Of a stretch of 9,692 nt of DNA, positions 1-6,531 are shown in pieces. Both the position numbers and the translations under genes were made by a program. The stretch's first letter is position 1. Each line of letters begins with the position of its first letter. The DNA lies in NCBI GenBank assembly GCA_002839245.1, contig PGXR01000115.1:1-9692 (forward strand). Reading direction: 5' to 3'. Source of the stretch: Spirochaetae bacterium HGW-Spirochaetae-7. Its GTDB lineage: Bacteria; Spirochaetota; Spirochaetia; Treponematales; UBA12059. The notes beneath the pieces were generated by a model. That model was not told where the DNA came from, searched no databases, and saw only the letters and a program-made list of their open reading frames with translations.

Positions 1-680
1 CCGCCCGCCTCCAGCGCATTGGCAAGCACCGGGGCCGGTCCGAAGGCTTCGCGGTGGGCGCGAATTCTCTCCTCCGCCACCTCGGCCAGGCCGATGCCTT
101 GCACGTTGCTGGCAGTGCCGGTGAAGTATTCGTCCACAAATGCCGAATTGAGGCCGATGGCCTCGAAGATCTGCGCGCCGCAATAGGACTGGTAAGTCGA
201 AATGCCCATCTTGGACATGACCTTGAGCAGTCCCTTGTTGATGGCCTTGACGAAACGTTTCTTGGCTTCCTTCGCCTCGACATTCAGCGTCGGCGCCATG
301 TCGGCCAGCGTTTCGAAAACGAGCCAGGGGCAGACCGCCTCCGCTCCGTAGCCGGCCAGCAGGGCGAAGTGGTGCACTTCCCGAGCCGAACCGGTGTCCA
401 CCACGATGCCTGTGCTGGTGCGCAAGCCACAACGAACCAGATGGTGGTGCACGCCTGAACAGACCAGCAGCGTCGGAATCGCCACGCGATCGCGCGACAC
501 GGCCCGGTCCGAGAGGATCAGCACGTTGTACTTGCCCACGGCCTTTTCGGCGGTATCGCGCAGCTTCGCCAGCGCCTTTTCCATGCCGGCCGCGCCATGC
601 TTGGCAGGATAGGTCACGTCCAGCACCAAGGCGCGGAAACGTCCTCCCGTCAGCTTGTCTATATTGACGAGCTTGGCCAG
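1..680 (-). CDS. gltB: Glutamate synthase large subunit, internal fragment
   Basis: The minus strand is open throughout, with codons in register at 3-5, 6-8 and so on up to about 678-680, and has neither its start nor its stop here. Translated from the right it reads DLAKLVNIDKLTGG, then AAGMEKAL, YNVLILSDRAVSRD, LLVCSGVHHHLV, TGSAREVHHFALLAGYGAEAV, KVMSKMGISTYQSYCGAQIF and GIGLAEVAEERI. These are hallmark stretches of the central and FMN-binding region of the GltB alpha subunit, which with GltD converts glutamine and 2-oxoglutarate to two glutamates using NADPH. The roughly 225 residues are a small part of a protein usually near 1,500 residues. The N-terminal side does not run out at a start codon; it stops abruptly where a histidine kinase begins on the other strand, so the break looks like a sequence join. 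The wording resembles beta/gamma-proteobacterial GltB (inference). Arg codons are almost all CGN and Ile almost all ATC/ATT, unlike the rest of the window. Confidence 0.88.
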   Translation of the reverse strand, partial: MAKLVNIDKLTGGRFRALVLDVTYPAKHGAAGMEKALAKLRDTAEKAVGKYNVLILSDRAVSRDRVAIPTLLVCSGVHHHLVRCGLRTSTGIVVDTGSAREVHHFALLAGYGAEAVCPWLVFETLADMAPTLNVEAKEAKKRFVKAINKGLLKVMSKMGISTYQSYCGAQIFEAIGLNSAFVDEYFTGTASNVQGIGLAEVAEERIRAHREAFGPAPVLANALEAG

Positions 681-690
681 ATCCTGACCG
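660..690. other. Probable chimeric join between two genomes or loci
   Basis: To the left of about 666 the minus strand encodes convincing GltB. To the right of about 666 the plus strand encodes convincing histidine kinase (DELGQILTA followed by KMDLSW). In 666-683 the plus strand reads DELGQI while the complement reads DLAKLV, and both fit their families. Reading gltB further right gives residues unlike GltB, and reading the kinase further left gives residues unlike a kinase. The short stretch acceptable to both genes is what a false overlap in assembly, or a microhomology-driven chimera, would leave. A genuine rearrangement that destroyed both genes is possible but less likely. The exact breakpoint cannot be fixed from the sequence alone. 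Confidence 0.75.
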
Positions 691-1292
691 CGGCCAAGAT
701 GGACCTGTCCTGGCTTCGCAACCATCCGCCGAACCCCGACGCATTCGGCGACCGGATCGGCGAGGCGATAGTGATGGTCGATTCCGCCATAGAATCGGTG
801 CAGGCCATCTCGACGAGACTGAGACCGAAGGCACTCGACACGCTGTCGCTTTCCGAAGCGCTCCGTTGGCAACTCGAGGACTTCAGGCACCGTTCGTCGA
901 TGGAATGCAGGGCGACCATAGACCCGGCCCCGGACGGCATCGGCGAGGATGTCGCCACCACCATGTTCCGCGTATTCCAGGAGATACTAACCAACGTCGG
1001 CAGGCATTCCGGGGCCAGGTTCGTGGATGTCAGGTTCGCCCTGGAGGATGGCTCGATGTTCCTCGACGTGCGGGACGACGGACGAGGCATCACACCGTCG
1101 GCAGCCGATTCGCCCGAATCGCTCGGCATATTGGGAATGCGCGAGCGGGTCAGGCACGCCGGCGGCTCGTTCGAGATTGTTTCTCCACCCGAAGGTACCG
1201 TTTCAGGCACGCGGGTGACCGTGAGGATCCCGCTCAGGCAGAGCATGGCATCGCGCGTGATGGCACGGCGAACAAGGCCGGCGGAGAGGTAA
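666..1292 (+). CDS. Sensor histidine kinase, 5'-truncated (HisKA_3 / HATPase_c, NarX/NreB-like)
   Basis: What remains is the transmitter module of a NarL-partner histidine kinase. It begins inside the dimerisation helix at DELGQILTA. In this family the phosphorylated His sits immediately before DELGQ; that codon (663-665) here is ATT, because the gltB-derived sequence has replaced it. The ATP-binding domain is complete: an N-box-like FQEILTNVGRHSGA at about 969-1010, a G1 box DDGRGI at about 1072-1092, a G2 box GILGMRERV at about 1125-1150, and the closing GTRVTVRIPL near 1206-1235. An ATG at 597 extends the frame upstream, but those codons are the antisense of gltB and are not kinase sequence. 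The input domain and true start are lost, so the signal cannot be inferred. The TAA at 1290-1292 is 4 bases before the response regulator, consistent with a co-transcribed pair. AGG and ATA codons are frequent, as downstream. Confidence 0.85.
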   Translation, partial: DELGQILTAAKMDLSWLRNHPPNPDAFGDRIGEAIVMVDSAIESVQAISTRLRPKALDTLSLSEALRWQLEDFRHRSSMECRATIDPAPDGIGEDVATTMFRVFQEILTNVGRHSGARFVDVRFALEDGSMFLDVRDDGRGITPSAADSPESLGILGMRERVRHAGGSFEIVSPPEGTVSGTRVTVRIPLRQSMASRVMARRTRPAER

Positions 1293-1296
1293 GGCG

Positions 1297-1929
1297 ATGC
1301 TCAAGATACTGATAGTCGACGACCATCCGCTGATACGCAGGGGCCTCAGGCAGATCCTCCAGGAATCCGTTCACATCGGGTTGGTGAAGGAGGCCTCTGA
1401 CGGTTTCGAGGCAATAGAGATGGCCACGGTCGACAAATTCGATGTCATCGTCCTCGATATTTCCCTCCCCGGCAAGGACGGCATGGAGGTGCTCCGGGAC
1501 CTCAAGGAAATGGCTCCCGACACGCCGGTGCTGATGCTGAGCATCCAGCCCGAGGAACAGTACGCGCTACGCGCTTTCAGGCTCGGCGCTTCCGGATGCC
1601 TGAACAAGTCGGGCGCGCCTGACGAACTCGTCCAGGCGATACGCTCGGTAGCCTCCGGAGGCACCTACGTTAGCGCAGCTGCCTCAGAAGCCCTCGTCAG
1701 CGGGATCAAGAGCGGCGACGGCAGGCCTCCCCATCTCCTCCTGTCAGAACGAGAACACCAGGTGATGCTCCTCCTGGCCGGAGGCGCAACGGTAGGCCAG
1801 GTCGCCATAAAGCTGAACCTGTCCGTTAAGACCGTCAGTACGTATCGCGCCCGCATACTCGAAAAGATGAACCTCGCCAACAACGCCCAGCTGACCCAGT
1901 ACGCGTACAGGCACAAGCTCATTGAATGA
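1297..1929 (+). CDS. NarL/FixJ-family response regulator
   Basis: A 210-residue two-domain regulator. The receiver domain (about 1-120) carries the acidic pair D8-D9, the phosphoacceptor D54 in VIVLDISLPGKDG, S82 at the usual Thr/Ser position and the invariant K104 in GCLNKSGAPDEL. The C-terminal LuxR-type helix-turn-helix (about 146-210) contains LSEREHQVMLLLAGG, then KLNLSVKTVSTYRARILEKM. Start choice: ATG at 1297 follows GGAGAGG at 1283-1289, which overlaps the stop of the kinase gene, so the two are likely translationally linked. The protein should bind DNA when phosphorylated by the upstream kinase. The next genes downstream, on the same strand after 127 bp, are the citrate lyase cluster, so control of that cluster is a reasonable inference but is not shown. 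It belongs neither to the CitB class nor to the OmpR-like TctD class usually associated with citrate genes. Confidence 0.93.
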   Translation: MLKILIVDDHPLIRRGLRQILQESVHIGLVKEASDGFEAIEMATVDKFDVIVLDISLPGKDGMEVLRDLKEMAPDTPVLMLSIQPEEQYALRAFRLGASGCLNKSGAPDELVQAIRSVASGGTYVSAAASEALVSGIKSGDGRPPHLLLSEREHQVMLLLAGGATVGQVAIKLNLSVKTVSTYRARILEKMNLANNAQLTQYAYRHKLIE

Positions 1930-1932
1930 TCT

Positions 1933-1973
1933 TGTAGGATAAAACCTTACAGCCCGCATACCTCCGGTCCTAC
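1933..1973. promoter_or_regulatory. Small dyads in the spacer upstream of citC
   Basis: The 127-bp spacer (1930-2056) contains the local dyad TGTAGG (1933-1938) and CCTTACA (1945-1951), imperfect by one base and separated by ATAAAA. It also contains a perfect 6-base inverted pair, GTAGGA (1934-1939) with TCCTAC (1968-1973). This is the only AT-rich patch near the operon start. It could be an operator for the adjacent NarL-type regulator, or a weak processed 3' end of its gene. No T-run follows, so an intrinsic terminator is unlikely. I cannot find a convincing -35/-10 pair in the spacer. Confidence 0.25.
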
Positions 1974-2056
1974 GCATTCTTCGAAACCCGTCCGACAGCG
2001 CTTTCTGGAAACCTGAAGCATCCTGACTCTACGAAATTCCCTTTCCGGAGTAATGC

Positions 2057-3211
2057 TTGGACGAATTCAAGGCGCGCACCAGGATCATCGACCCCCTCGG
2101 CCCCGATGACCGCGAATCGATCCGAAATTTCCTTGCTCCGCTAGGCCTCGAGCTCGAGGATGACGTCGAGCTGTCCGCTGTCGTCGACGAAGGCGGCGCG
2201 CCCATCGCCGTGGCATCTCTCGCCGGGGACGTGCTCAAGTGCGTCGGCGTCCTGCCCGGTCGAGACGGGGAAGGCGCGGCCGCGCGGGCCGTATCGGCGG
2301 TCATGGCCGAGGCCGAGGCAAAAGGACGGAAGCGTCTTTTCGTATATACCAAGCCAGCGAACCGGACCATTTTCGAAGGCCTCGGCTTCGTGATGCTGGC
2401 CGAAGTCCAGGCTCTCCCCGCCATCGCGCGCGGCGCCATCGCGCGCAGCGACATCGCGCGCGGCGACGGCGCGCGCGGCGACGGGGTAGCGTTGCTCGAG
2501 AACGACGTCCACGCCTTCGATTCCTGGGTAGAGGGCATCCGCCGGACGCTTCCCGGCGGGACGGCTGGCGGCGCCGTCGTCGTCAACTGCAACCCCTTCA
2601 CCCTGGGCCATCGATATCTTATAGAACGCGCCGCGGCAACCTGCGCCGCCGAAGGAGTTTCCGGCGGAAACGGAGCCGGCGGAGGAACCCTCCTCGTGCT
2701 CGTGGTCGCCGGCGACCGCTCGAGCTTTCCCGGAACGGTCCGCGAGGCTCTCGTCCGCGCGGGAACAAGCGACCTGTCCAACGTGGTCGTCGCTTCCGGA
2801 GCTTCGTACTGTGTCTCCGGCGCGACCTTCCCGGCCTATTACCTGAAAAGGAAAAGCGACGCCGCGGAACTCCAGGCGGCTCTGGACGCGACGCTGTTCG
2901 CTACCAGGATAGCTCCGGCGCTGGGAATTAGGCGCCGGTTCGTCGGAACCGAACCCTATTGCCAGGTTACCTCGGCCTACAACAGGGCGATGGCGGCCAT
3001 CCTGCCTGCACATGGCATCGAACTCGTGGAAATCGCGCGCCTGGAGCGGGACGGCGCAGCCGTAAGCGCTTCGGCGGTACGCGCGGCCCTGCGAGATGGC
3101 GAGATGGCAAGGGTCCGGACACTCGTGCCGCCCTCGACGGCAGCCTGGCTCGAGTCGCCCGAAGCGGTAGACGTGCTCGAACGAATACGGACCGGCGATG
3201 GCCGGCATTGA
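2057..3211 (+). CDS. citC: [Citrate (pro-3S)-lyase] ligase (acetate:SH-citrate lyase ligase)
   Basis: CitC activates citrate lyase by acetylating the thiol of the CitD prosthetic group, using ATP and acetate. The 384-residue protein has an N-terminal acetyltransferase-like (GNAT) part (about 1-118, including KRLFVYTKPANRTIFEGLGF). The nucleotidyltransferase domain opens with VVNCNPFTLGHRYLIERA (about residues 177-194); TLGH is the HxGH-like ATP-binding motif. Later conserved segments are FVGTEPYCQVTSAYN near 295-310 and VSASAVRAALRDG near 335-348. The start is TTG at 2057: CCGGAG at 2045-2050 lies six bases upstream, and the nearby ATG at 2053 is out of frame. Between the domains, residues 122-141 form a five-residue repeat from a 15-bp tandem array, which helps explain a length above the usual 330-350. 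citD follows after 11 bases. Confidence 0.93.
   Translation: MDEFKARTRIIDPLGPDDRESIRNFLAPLGLELEDDVELSAVVDEGGAPIAVASLAGDVLKCVGVLPGRDGEGAAARAVSAVMAEAEAKGRKRLFVYTKPANRTIFEGLGFVMLAEVQALPAIARGAIARSDIARGDGARGDGVALLENDVHAFDSWVEGIRRTLPGGTAGGAVVVNCNPFTLGHRYLIERAAATCAAEGVSGGNGAGGGTLLVLVVAGDRSSFPGTVREALVRAGTSDLSNVVVASGASYCVSGATFPAYYLKRKSDAAELQAALDATLFATRIAPALGIRRRFVGTEPYCQVTSAYNRAMAAILPAHGIELVEIARLERDGAAVSASAVRAALRDGEMARVRTLVPPSTAAWLESPEAVDVLERIRTGDGRH
2420..2482 (+). repeat. 15-bp in-frame tandem repeat inside citC
   Basis: Four consecutive 15-base units occupy 2420-2434, 2435-2449, 2450-2464 and 2465-2479, and a fifth begins with GAC at 2480. The first unit is GCCATCGCGCGCGGC; the others differ from it at one to three positions. 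They encode AIARG, AIARS, DIARG and DGARG, in frame, in the linker between the two domains of CitC. A multiple of three, extreme GC content and alternating GC/CG runs suggest expansion by slipped-strand replication. The array would tolerate unit gain or loss without breaking the reading frame. Confidence 0.9.
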
Positions 3212-3222
3212 GCGGAGGATAC

Positions 3223-3519
3223 ATGAACATAGTGCATGAGGCGAGCTCCGGAACGAACGAATCCGGCGACGCGCGCATAACAGTCTCGCCCAACCCGTCG
3301 GGCGGCCTTTCGCTCGAACTCCGCGGACCTTCGGTGGCCCGCTACGGCGACGACATACGCGCCGCGGCCCTGTCCACGCTCGGGTCTCTCGGCGTTACCG
3401 ACGCGACCGTGTCGATAACGGAGAAAGGCGCCCTCGACGCGACGATACGGGCAAGGCTCGCGGCCGCTTGCGGCAGGGCGGCCGATGTCGGCGTGACCCC
3501 CTGGGAGGCTTTCAAGTGA
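3223..3519 (+). CDS. citD: Citrate lyase acyl carrier protein (gamma subunit)
   Basis: The acyl carrier subunit of citrate lyase, 98 residues, matching the family's usual size. It carries the phosphoribosyl-dephospho-CoA arm on which acetyl and citryl thioesters are formed. The N-terminal segment GTNESGDARI places serine at position 14, the same position as the modified Ser14 of characterised CitD. The C-terminal half shows the family pattern KGALDATIRARLAAA and ends TPWEAFK. ATG at 3223 is chosen because GGAGG (3214-3218) lies four bases upstream and because this start puts the serine at residue 14. The frame is open further upstream but that part lies inside citC and has no CitD character. 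Its TGA (3517-3519) overlaps the citE start by GTGA. Confidence 0.95.
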   Translation: MNIVHEASSGTNESGDARITVSPNPSGGLSLELRGPSVARYGDDIRAAALSTLGSLGVTDATVSITEKGALDATIRARLAAACGRAADVGVTPWEAFK

Positions 3520-4385
3520 AACTCAGGCGTACGATGCTGTATGTTCCGGGCAACGCCCCGGCGATGCTCCGCGATGCCCATATCTATGGCCCCGATTCGG
3601 TGTTGTTCGACCTCGAGGACGCCGTTTCGCCGAGGGAGAAAGACGCGGCGCGCCACCTGGTATTCCAGGCGCTCCGCAATTACGACTATGGCGGCGTCGA
3701 GCGCGTCGTCCGCATCAACGGCCTCGACACACCGTATGGTCTCGAAGACATCGCGGCCGTCGTATCGGGAGGCGCCGACGTCATCCGCCTGCCCAAGACC
3801 GACTCGCCCGAGGACATCATCGCGGTAGAGCGCGCTGTCGAGGCAGCCGAGCGCCGTTTCGGGCGCAAGCCAGGTTCGACCGCGCTTATGGCGGCCATCG
3901 AGTCGGCAAGGGGCATCCTGGCCGCGCGCGAGATAGCCGCCGCAAGCCCCCGCCTCGTCGCCATAGCGATAGGAGCCGAGGACTTCGTCACCGACCTGCA
4001 CACTACCCGCAGCCCTGACGGCATCGAACTGCTGGCGGCAAGGAGCCTCCTCGTGATGGCGGCGCGTGCCGCCGGCATCATGGCCATCGACACCGTCTTC
4101 ACCGGGGTCGACGACGAGGAAGGCTTCGTACGCGAGGCGCGCCTGGCGAAACAGCTTGGCTTCGACGGCAAGAGCGTCATCCACCCGTCGCAGATAGTAC
4201 TTGCGCACGGCGTCTGGACGCCAACGCCCGAGGAGCTGGCGAAGGCACGCCGCGTCGTCGCCGCGGCAGCGGATGCCGAAGCGAAGGGTTCGGGCGTCAT
4301 CAGCCTTGACGGAAAAATGATCGACAAGCCTATCGTCGAGCGAGCCCTGCGCGTGATGGCATTGGCCGGAGAGGTGGAAGCATGA
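3516..4385 (+). CDS. citE: Citrate lyase beta subunit (citryl-ACP lyase)
   Basis: CitE cleaves citryl-S-CitD to oxaloacetate and acetyl-S-CitD. The 289-residue protein opens KLRRTMLYVPGNAP. It contains the HpcH/HpaI-type barrel signatures: VLFDLEDAVSPREKDAAR near residues 30-47, VVRINGLDTPYGLED near 63-77, MAAIESARGI near 125-134 (its Glu is a metal ligand in the family), IGAEDFVTDL near 151-160 (its Asp completes the Mg site), and FDGKSVIHPSQI near 215-226. The start is GTG at 3516, overlapping the citD stop, with GGGAGG (3503-3508) seven bases upstream. An ATG at 3468 in the same frame would give a 16-residue arginine- and glycine-rich extension read through citD, and is less likely. The TGA (4383-4385) overlaps citF by ATGA. 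Confidence 0.96.
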   Translation: MKLRRTMLYVPGNAPAMLRDAHIYGPDSVLFDLEDAVSPREKDAARHLVFQALRNYDYGGVERVVRINGLDTPYGLEDIAAVVSGGADVIRLPKTDSPEDIIAVERAVEAAERRFGRKPGSTALMAAIESARGILAAREIAAASPRLVAIAIGAEDFVTDLHTTRSPDGIELLAARSLLVMAARAAGIMAIDTVFTGVDDEEGFVREARLAKQLGFDGKSVIHPSQIVLAHGVWTPTPEELAKARRVVAAAADAEAKGSGVISLDGKMIDKPIVERALRVMALAGEVEA

Positions 4386-5920
4386 GCCGCAACGCCATAG
4401 GACGTGACATTCCCGATATGGCGCCGGGTTTCGGTACGCTCAGGGGCTACGGCGGCGCCTTCGGAACGGCGGACTCGAGGCTGGCGGCGACGTCGCGCAG
4501 GCCGGGAGCCAAGGTCCTGGCAAGCCTGGACGCCGCCCTTGACGCCGTGGGCGTCCGCAGCGGCATGACCATATCGTTCCACCACCACTTCAGGGAAGGC
4601 GACCTGGTCGTCAACATGGTCGTCGAGGCGCTCGCCCGCCGCGGCGTCCGGGACCTCGTACTGGCGCCGAGTTCGCTGACCTACGTTCACGAGAAGCTGA
4701 TCGACCGCGTCAAGGATGGCACGATACGCCGAATCAGGACCAGCGGCCTCCGTGGCAAGCTGGCGGACGCGATAAGCGCGGGACTGATGGACGAACCGGT
4801 GCTGATACACTCCCACGGCGGCAGGGCCAGGGCGATGGACGGAGGCGAGCTGGTCGTCGACGTGGCTTTCATCGGCGTGCCGATTTGCGACCCGATGGGA
4901 AACGCCACCGGTTCCCTGGGCGCGTCGGCCTGCGGGTCGCTCGGCTACGCGATGGTCGACGCCCGCGTCGCCGCGAAGGTCGTGATGCTGACCGAGGAGA
5001 TCGCCCCCTACCCGCTCATGCCGGCATCGATTCGCCAGGACTATGTTGATGTCATCGTCAAGGTCGACTCGGTGGGCGACCCGGCCGGTATAGGCAAGGG
5101 CGCCACCCGCATGACGCGCGACCCGAGGGAACTTTTGATAGCCAGGACAGCCGCCCAGGCGATAGCGGCCGCCGGTATCATCCGCGAAGGCTTCTCCCTG
5201 CAGACCGGTTCGGGGGGCGCGAGCCTCGCCGCAGTCCGGTTCATCCGCGAGCTGATGCTCGAGCGAGGCGTCAAGGCATCCTTCGCGCTCGGCGGCATAA
5301 CAAGCCAGCTGGTGCAGCTGCTCGAGGAAGGCCTCGTCGGTACGCTGCTCGACGTGCAGAGCTTCGACGCCGACGCCGCCCGCTCGATGGCGGTCAACGC
5401 AAACCACCGGGAGGTCGACGCCTCGTATTACGCGAACCCCGGCCTCGCCGGATGTGCCGTCGACGCCCTGGACGTCGTGGTGCTGTCGGCTATGGAGATA
5501 GACCTCGAGCTGAACGTCAACGTCATCACGGGTTCGGACGGCGTCATCCGCGGGGCCTCGGGCGGGCATTGCGATACCGCCTCGGGCGCGGCCCTGACTG
5601 TCGTCGTCACCCCGCTCCTCCGCGGCCGGCTCCCGTCGGTCATGGATTCCGTAACGAACGTCATAACGCCCGGCGGCAGCGTAGACCTCCTGGTCACCGA
5701 CCGCGGCATCGCCGTCAACCCGGCCAGGGGAGACCTGCTCGACGCTCTGGTCGCTGCGCGGCTGCCCGTCCGCGACATAGCCTGGCTCAAGCGGCTGGCC
5801 GAATCGTATACCGGCGCGCCGCGGCCAGTCGAATTCGACGACCGTATCGTGGGCCTGGTCGAATACCGCGACGGTACCATCATCGACACGATCCGCCGCC
5901 CGAAGGGCCTGCGGGCATGA
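4382..5920 (+). CDS. citF: Citrate lyase alpha subunit (acetyl-ACP:citrate ACP transferase)
   Basis: CitF exchanges acetyl for citryl on CitD, the first step of citrate cleavage. At 512 residues it matches the usual length of about 510. Recognisable blocks in order: ISFHHHFREGD near 61-71, PVLIHSHGGRARAMDGGE near 139-155, VDVAFIGVPICDPMGNATG near 159-177, VGDPAGIGKGATRMTRDPRE near 230-250, SLQTGSGGASLAAVRFIRE near 277-295, FALGGITSQLVQLLEEGL near 301-318, LNVNVITGSDGVIRGASGG near 378-396 and DRGIAVNPARGDL near 440-452. The whole length is intact with no missing block. The ATG at 4382 overlaps the citE TGA and needs no other start. Its TGA (5918-5920) overlaps citX by ATGA, so citE, citF and citX are likely translationally coupled. 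Cytoplasmic. Confidence 0.97.
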   Translation: MSRNAIGRDIPDMAPGFGTLRGYGGAFGTADSRLAATSRRPGAKVLASLDAALDAVGVRSGMTISFHHHFREGDLVVNMVVEALARRGVRDLVLAPSSLTYVHEKLIDRVKDGTIRRIRTSGLRGKLADAISAGLMDEPVLIHSHGGRARAMDGGELVVDVAFIGVPICDPMGNATGSLGASACGSLGYAMVDARVAAKVVMLTEEIAPYPLMPASIRQDYVDVIVKVDSVGDPAGIGKGATRMTRDPRELLIARTAAQAIAAAGIIREGFSLQTGSGGASLAAVRFIRELMLERGVKASFALGGITSQLVQLLEEGLVGTLLDVQSFDADAARSMAVNANHREVDASYYANPGLAGCAVDALDVVVLSAMEIDLELNVNVITGSDGVIRGASGGHCDTASGAALTVVVTPLLRGRLPSVMDSVTNVITPGGSVDLLVTDRGIAVNPARGDLLDALVAARLPVRDIAWLKRLAESYTGAPRPVEFDDRIVGLVEYRDGTIIDTIRRPKGLRA

Positions 5921-6531
5921 ACATGCTCGTCGAGCGGGTGCTCGTAGAGCGAGCACTCATGGAGCGGGATCGGCGGGAAGCCGAGACGGAAGCCGCGCTG
6001 GCTGCCGGCGCCGGCGCAGTCATCCGGCTGTCCGCGAGGATGCCTTCGGGCATGCGCCGACTTGGGCTGGCCAGCAATCCGGTCGCACGTGGCGCCGCCA
6101 TCTTCGAGTGTGCATGCCGCGACCGGGGACTGTCCCTCCGCCCTCTGGGCTCCGGGGACGGTCCGCTCGGGCCGTGGCGGCTGTGGGCGTCCGGCTCGCG
6201 ACCGGACGAGCTCAAGAGGACGGCGCTGCAGGTCGAAGAGGACTCGTGGCTAGGAAGCCTCCTCGACCTGGACGTGATCGGCCCCGAAGGCCCGGTTGGC
6301 CGCGCGGAGCTGTGCCTTCCCTCCCGCCGATGCGTCGTCTGCGGGGGAACCGCGGCCGAATGCTCAGGCAGGGCTACCCACGACCCGAAGACCGTCGAAG
6401 CAGCCTTCGGGATCATTCTGGAGCGCTCCAGAAGCGCCGTCACTTCAGGATCTCCGGACGGAGACGCCGTTGGCGTCCTCCCGCCCTTGCACATAGAAGA
6501 GATCGAAACCAAAGGAGGAGATACGCCATGA
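5917..6531 (+). CDS. citX: Holo-citrate lyase synthase (apo-CitD phosphoribosyl-dephospho-CoA transferase)
   Basis: CitX transfers the prosthetic group made by CitG onto the serine of CitD. The 204-residue product shows the family's opening, MERDRREAETEAAL followed by PVARGAAIFECA and LRPL. It also has the cysteine-rich signature RRCVVCGGTAAECSGRATH (about residues 136-155), then KTVEAAFGIIL. The canonical ending of that signature is roughly CARSRxH; here it is CSGRATH, a possible departure in the basic residues. The protein is about 20 residues longer than the common 183. At the front, residues 4-18 are three copies of a five-residue unit (LVERV, LVERA, LMERD) before the conserved region. 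At the back, the codons over 6511-6520 double as the strong ribosome site of tctC. The start at 5917 overlaps the citF stop; in-frame ATGs at 5923 and 5959 are alternatives. Its TGA (6529-6531) overlaps tctC by ATGA. Confidence 0.88.
   Translation: MNMLVERVLVERALMERDRREAETEAALAAGAGAVIRLSARMPSGMRRLGLASNPVARGAAIFECACRDRGLSLRPLGSGDGPLGPWRLWASGSRPDELKRTALQVEEDSWLGSLLDLDVIGPEGPVGRAELCLPSRRCVVCGGTAAECSGRATHDPKTVEAAFGIILERSRSAVTSGSPDGDAVGVLPPLHIEEIETKGGDTP
5926..5970 (+). repeat. 15-bp in-frame triplication at the citX 5' end, with an internal hairpin
   Basis: Three adjacent 15-base units, 5926-5940, 5941-5955 and 5956-5970, share the pattern CTC GTx GAG CGx Gxx and encode LVERV, LVERA and LMERD. 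The last unit aligns with the conserved start of the family, so the first two look like added copies. Across units one and two lies a perfect 7-base inverted repeat, GTGCTCG (5938-5944) and CGAGCAC (5950-5956), with a 5-base loop. Being just inside the coding start, such a stem could influence initiation of citX. Confidence 0.75.

Noticed and set aside
54..612. Plus-strand open frames at the left end
   Set aside because: They are the complement of the gltB fragment; the minus-strand translation carries the strong family motifs.
597..665. An in-frame ATG that would give the histidine kinase a 5' end within the window
   Set aside because: These codons are the complement of convincing GltB sequence and read as nothing kinase-like; the true kinase start is missing.
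2008..2022. A possible sigma-54 promoter (GG and GC elements in TGGAAACCTGAAGC) upstream of citC
   Set aside because: The spacing between GG and GC is nine bases rather than ten, and the flanking consensus is poor.
2141..3208. A 355-codon open frame on the minus strand opposite citC
   Set aside because: It shadows citC, including the complement of its 15-bp repeat, and has no recognisable domain.
3686..5956. A very long open frame on the minus strand (about 756 codons) across citE and citF
   Set aside because: It lies entirely opposite two certain genes, is full of Arg, Ala and Asp of low-complexity character, and matches no family. Long antisense frames are expected in GC-rich genes.
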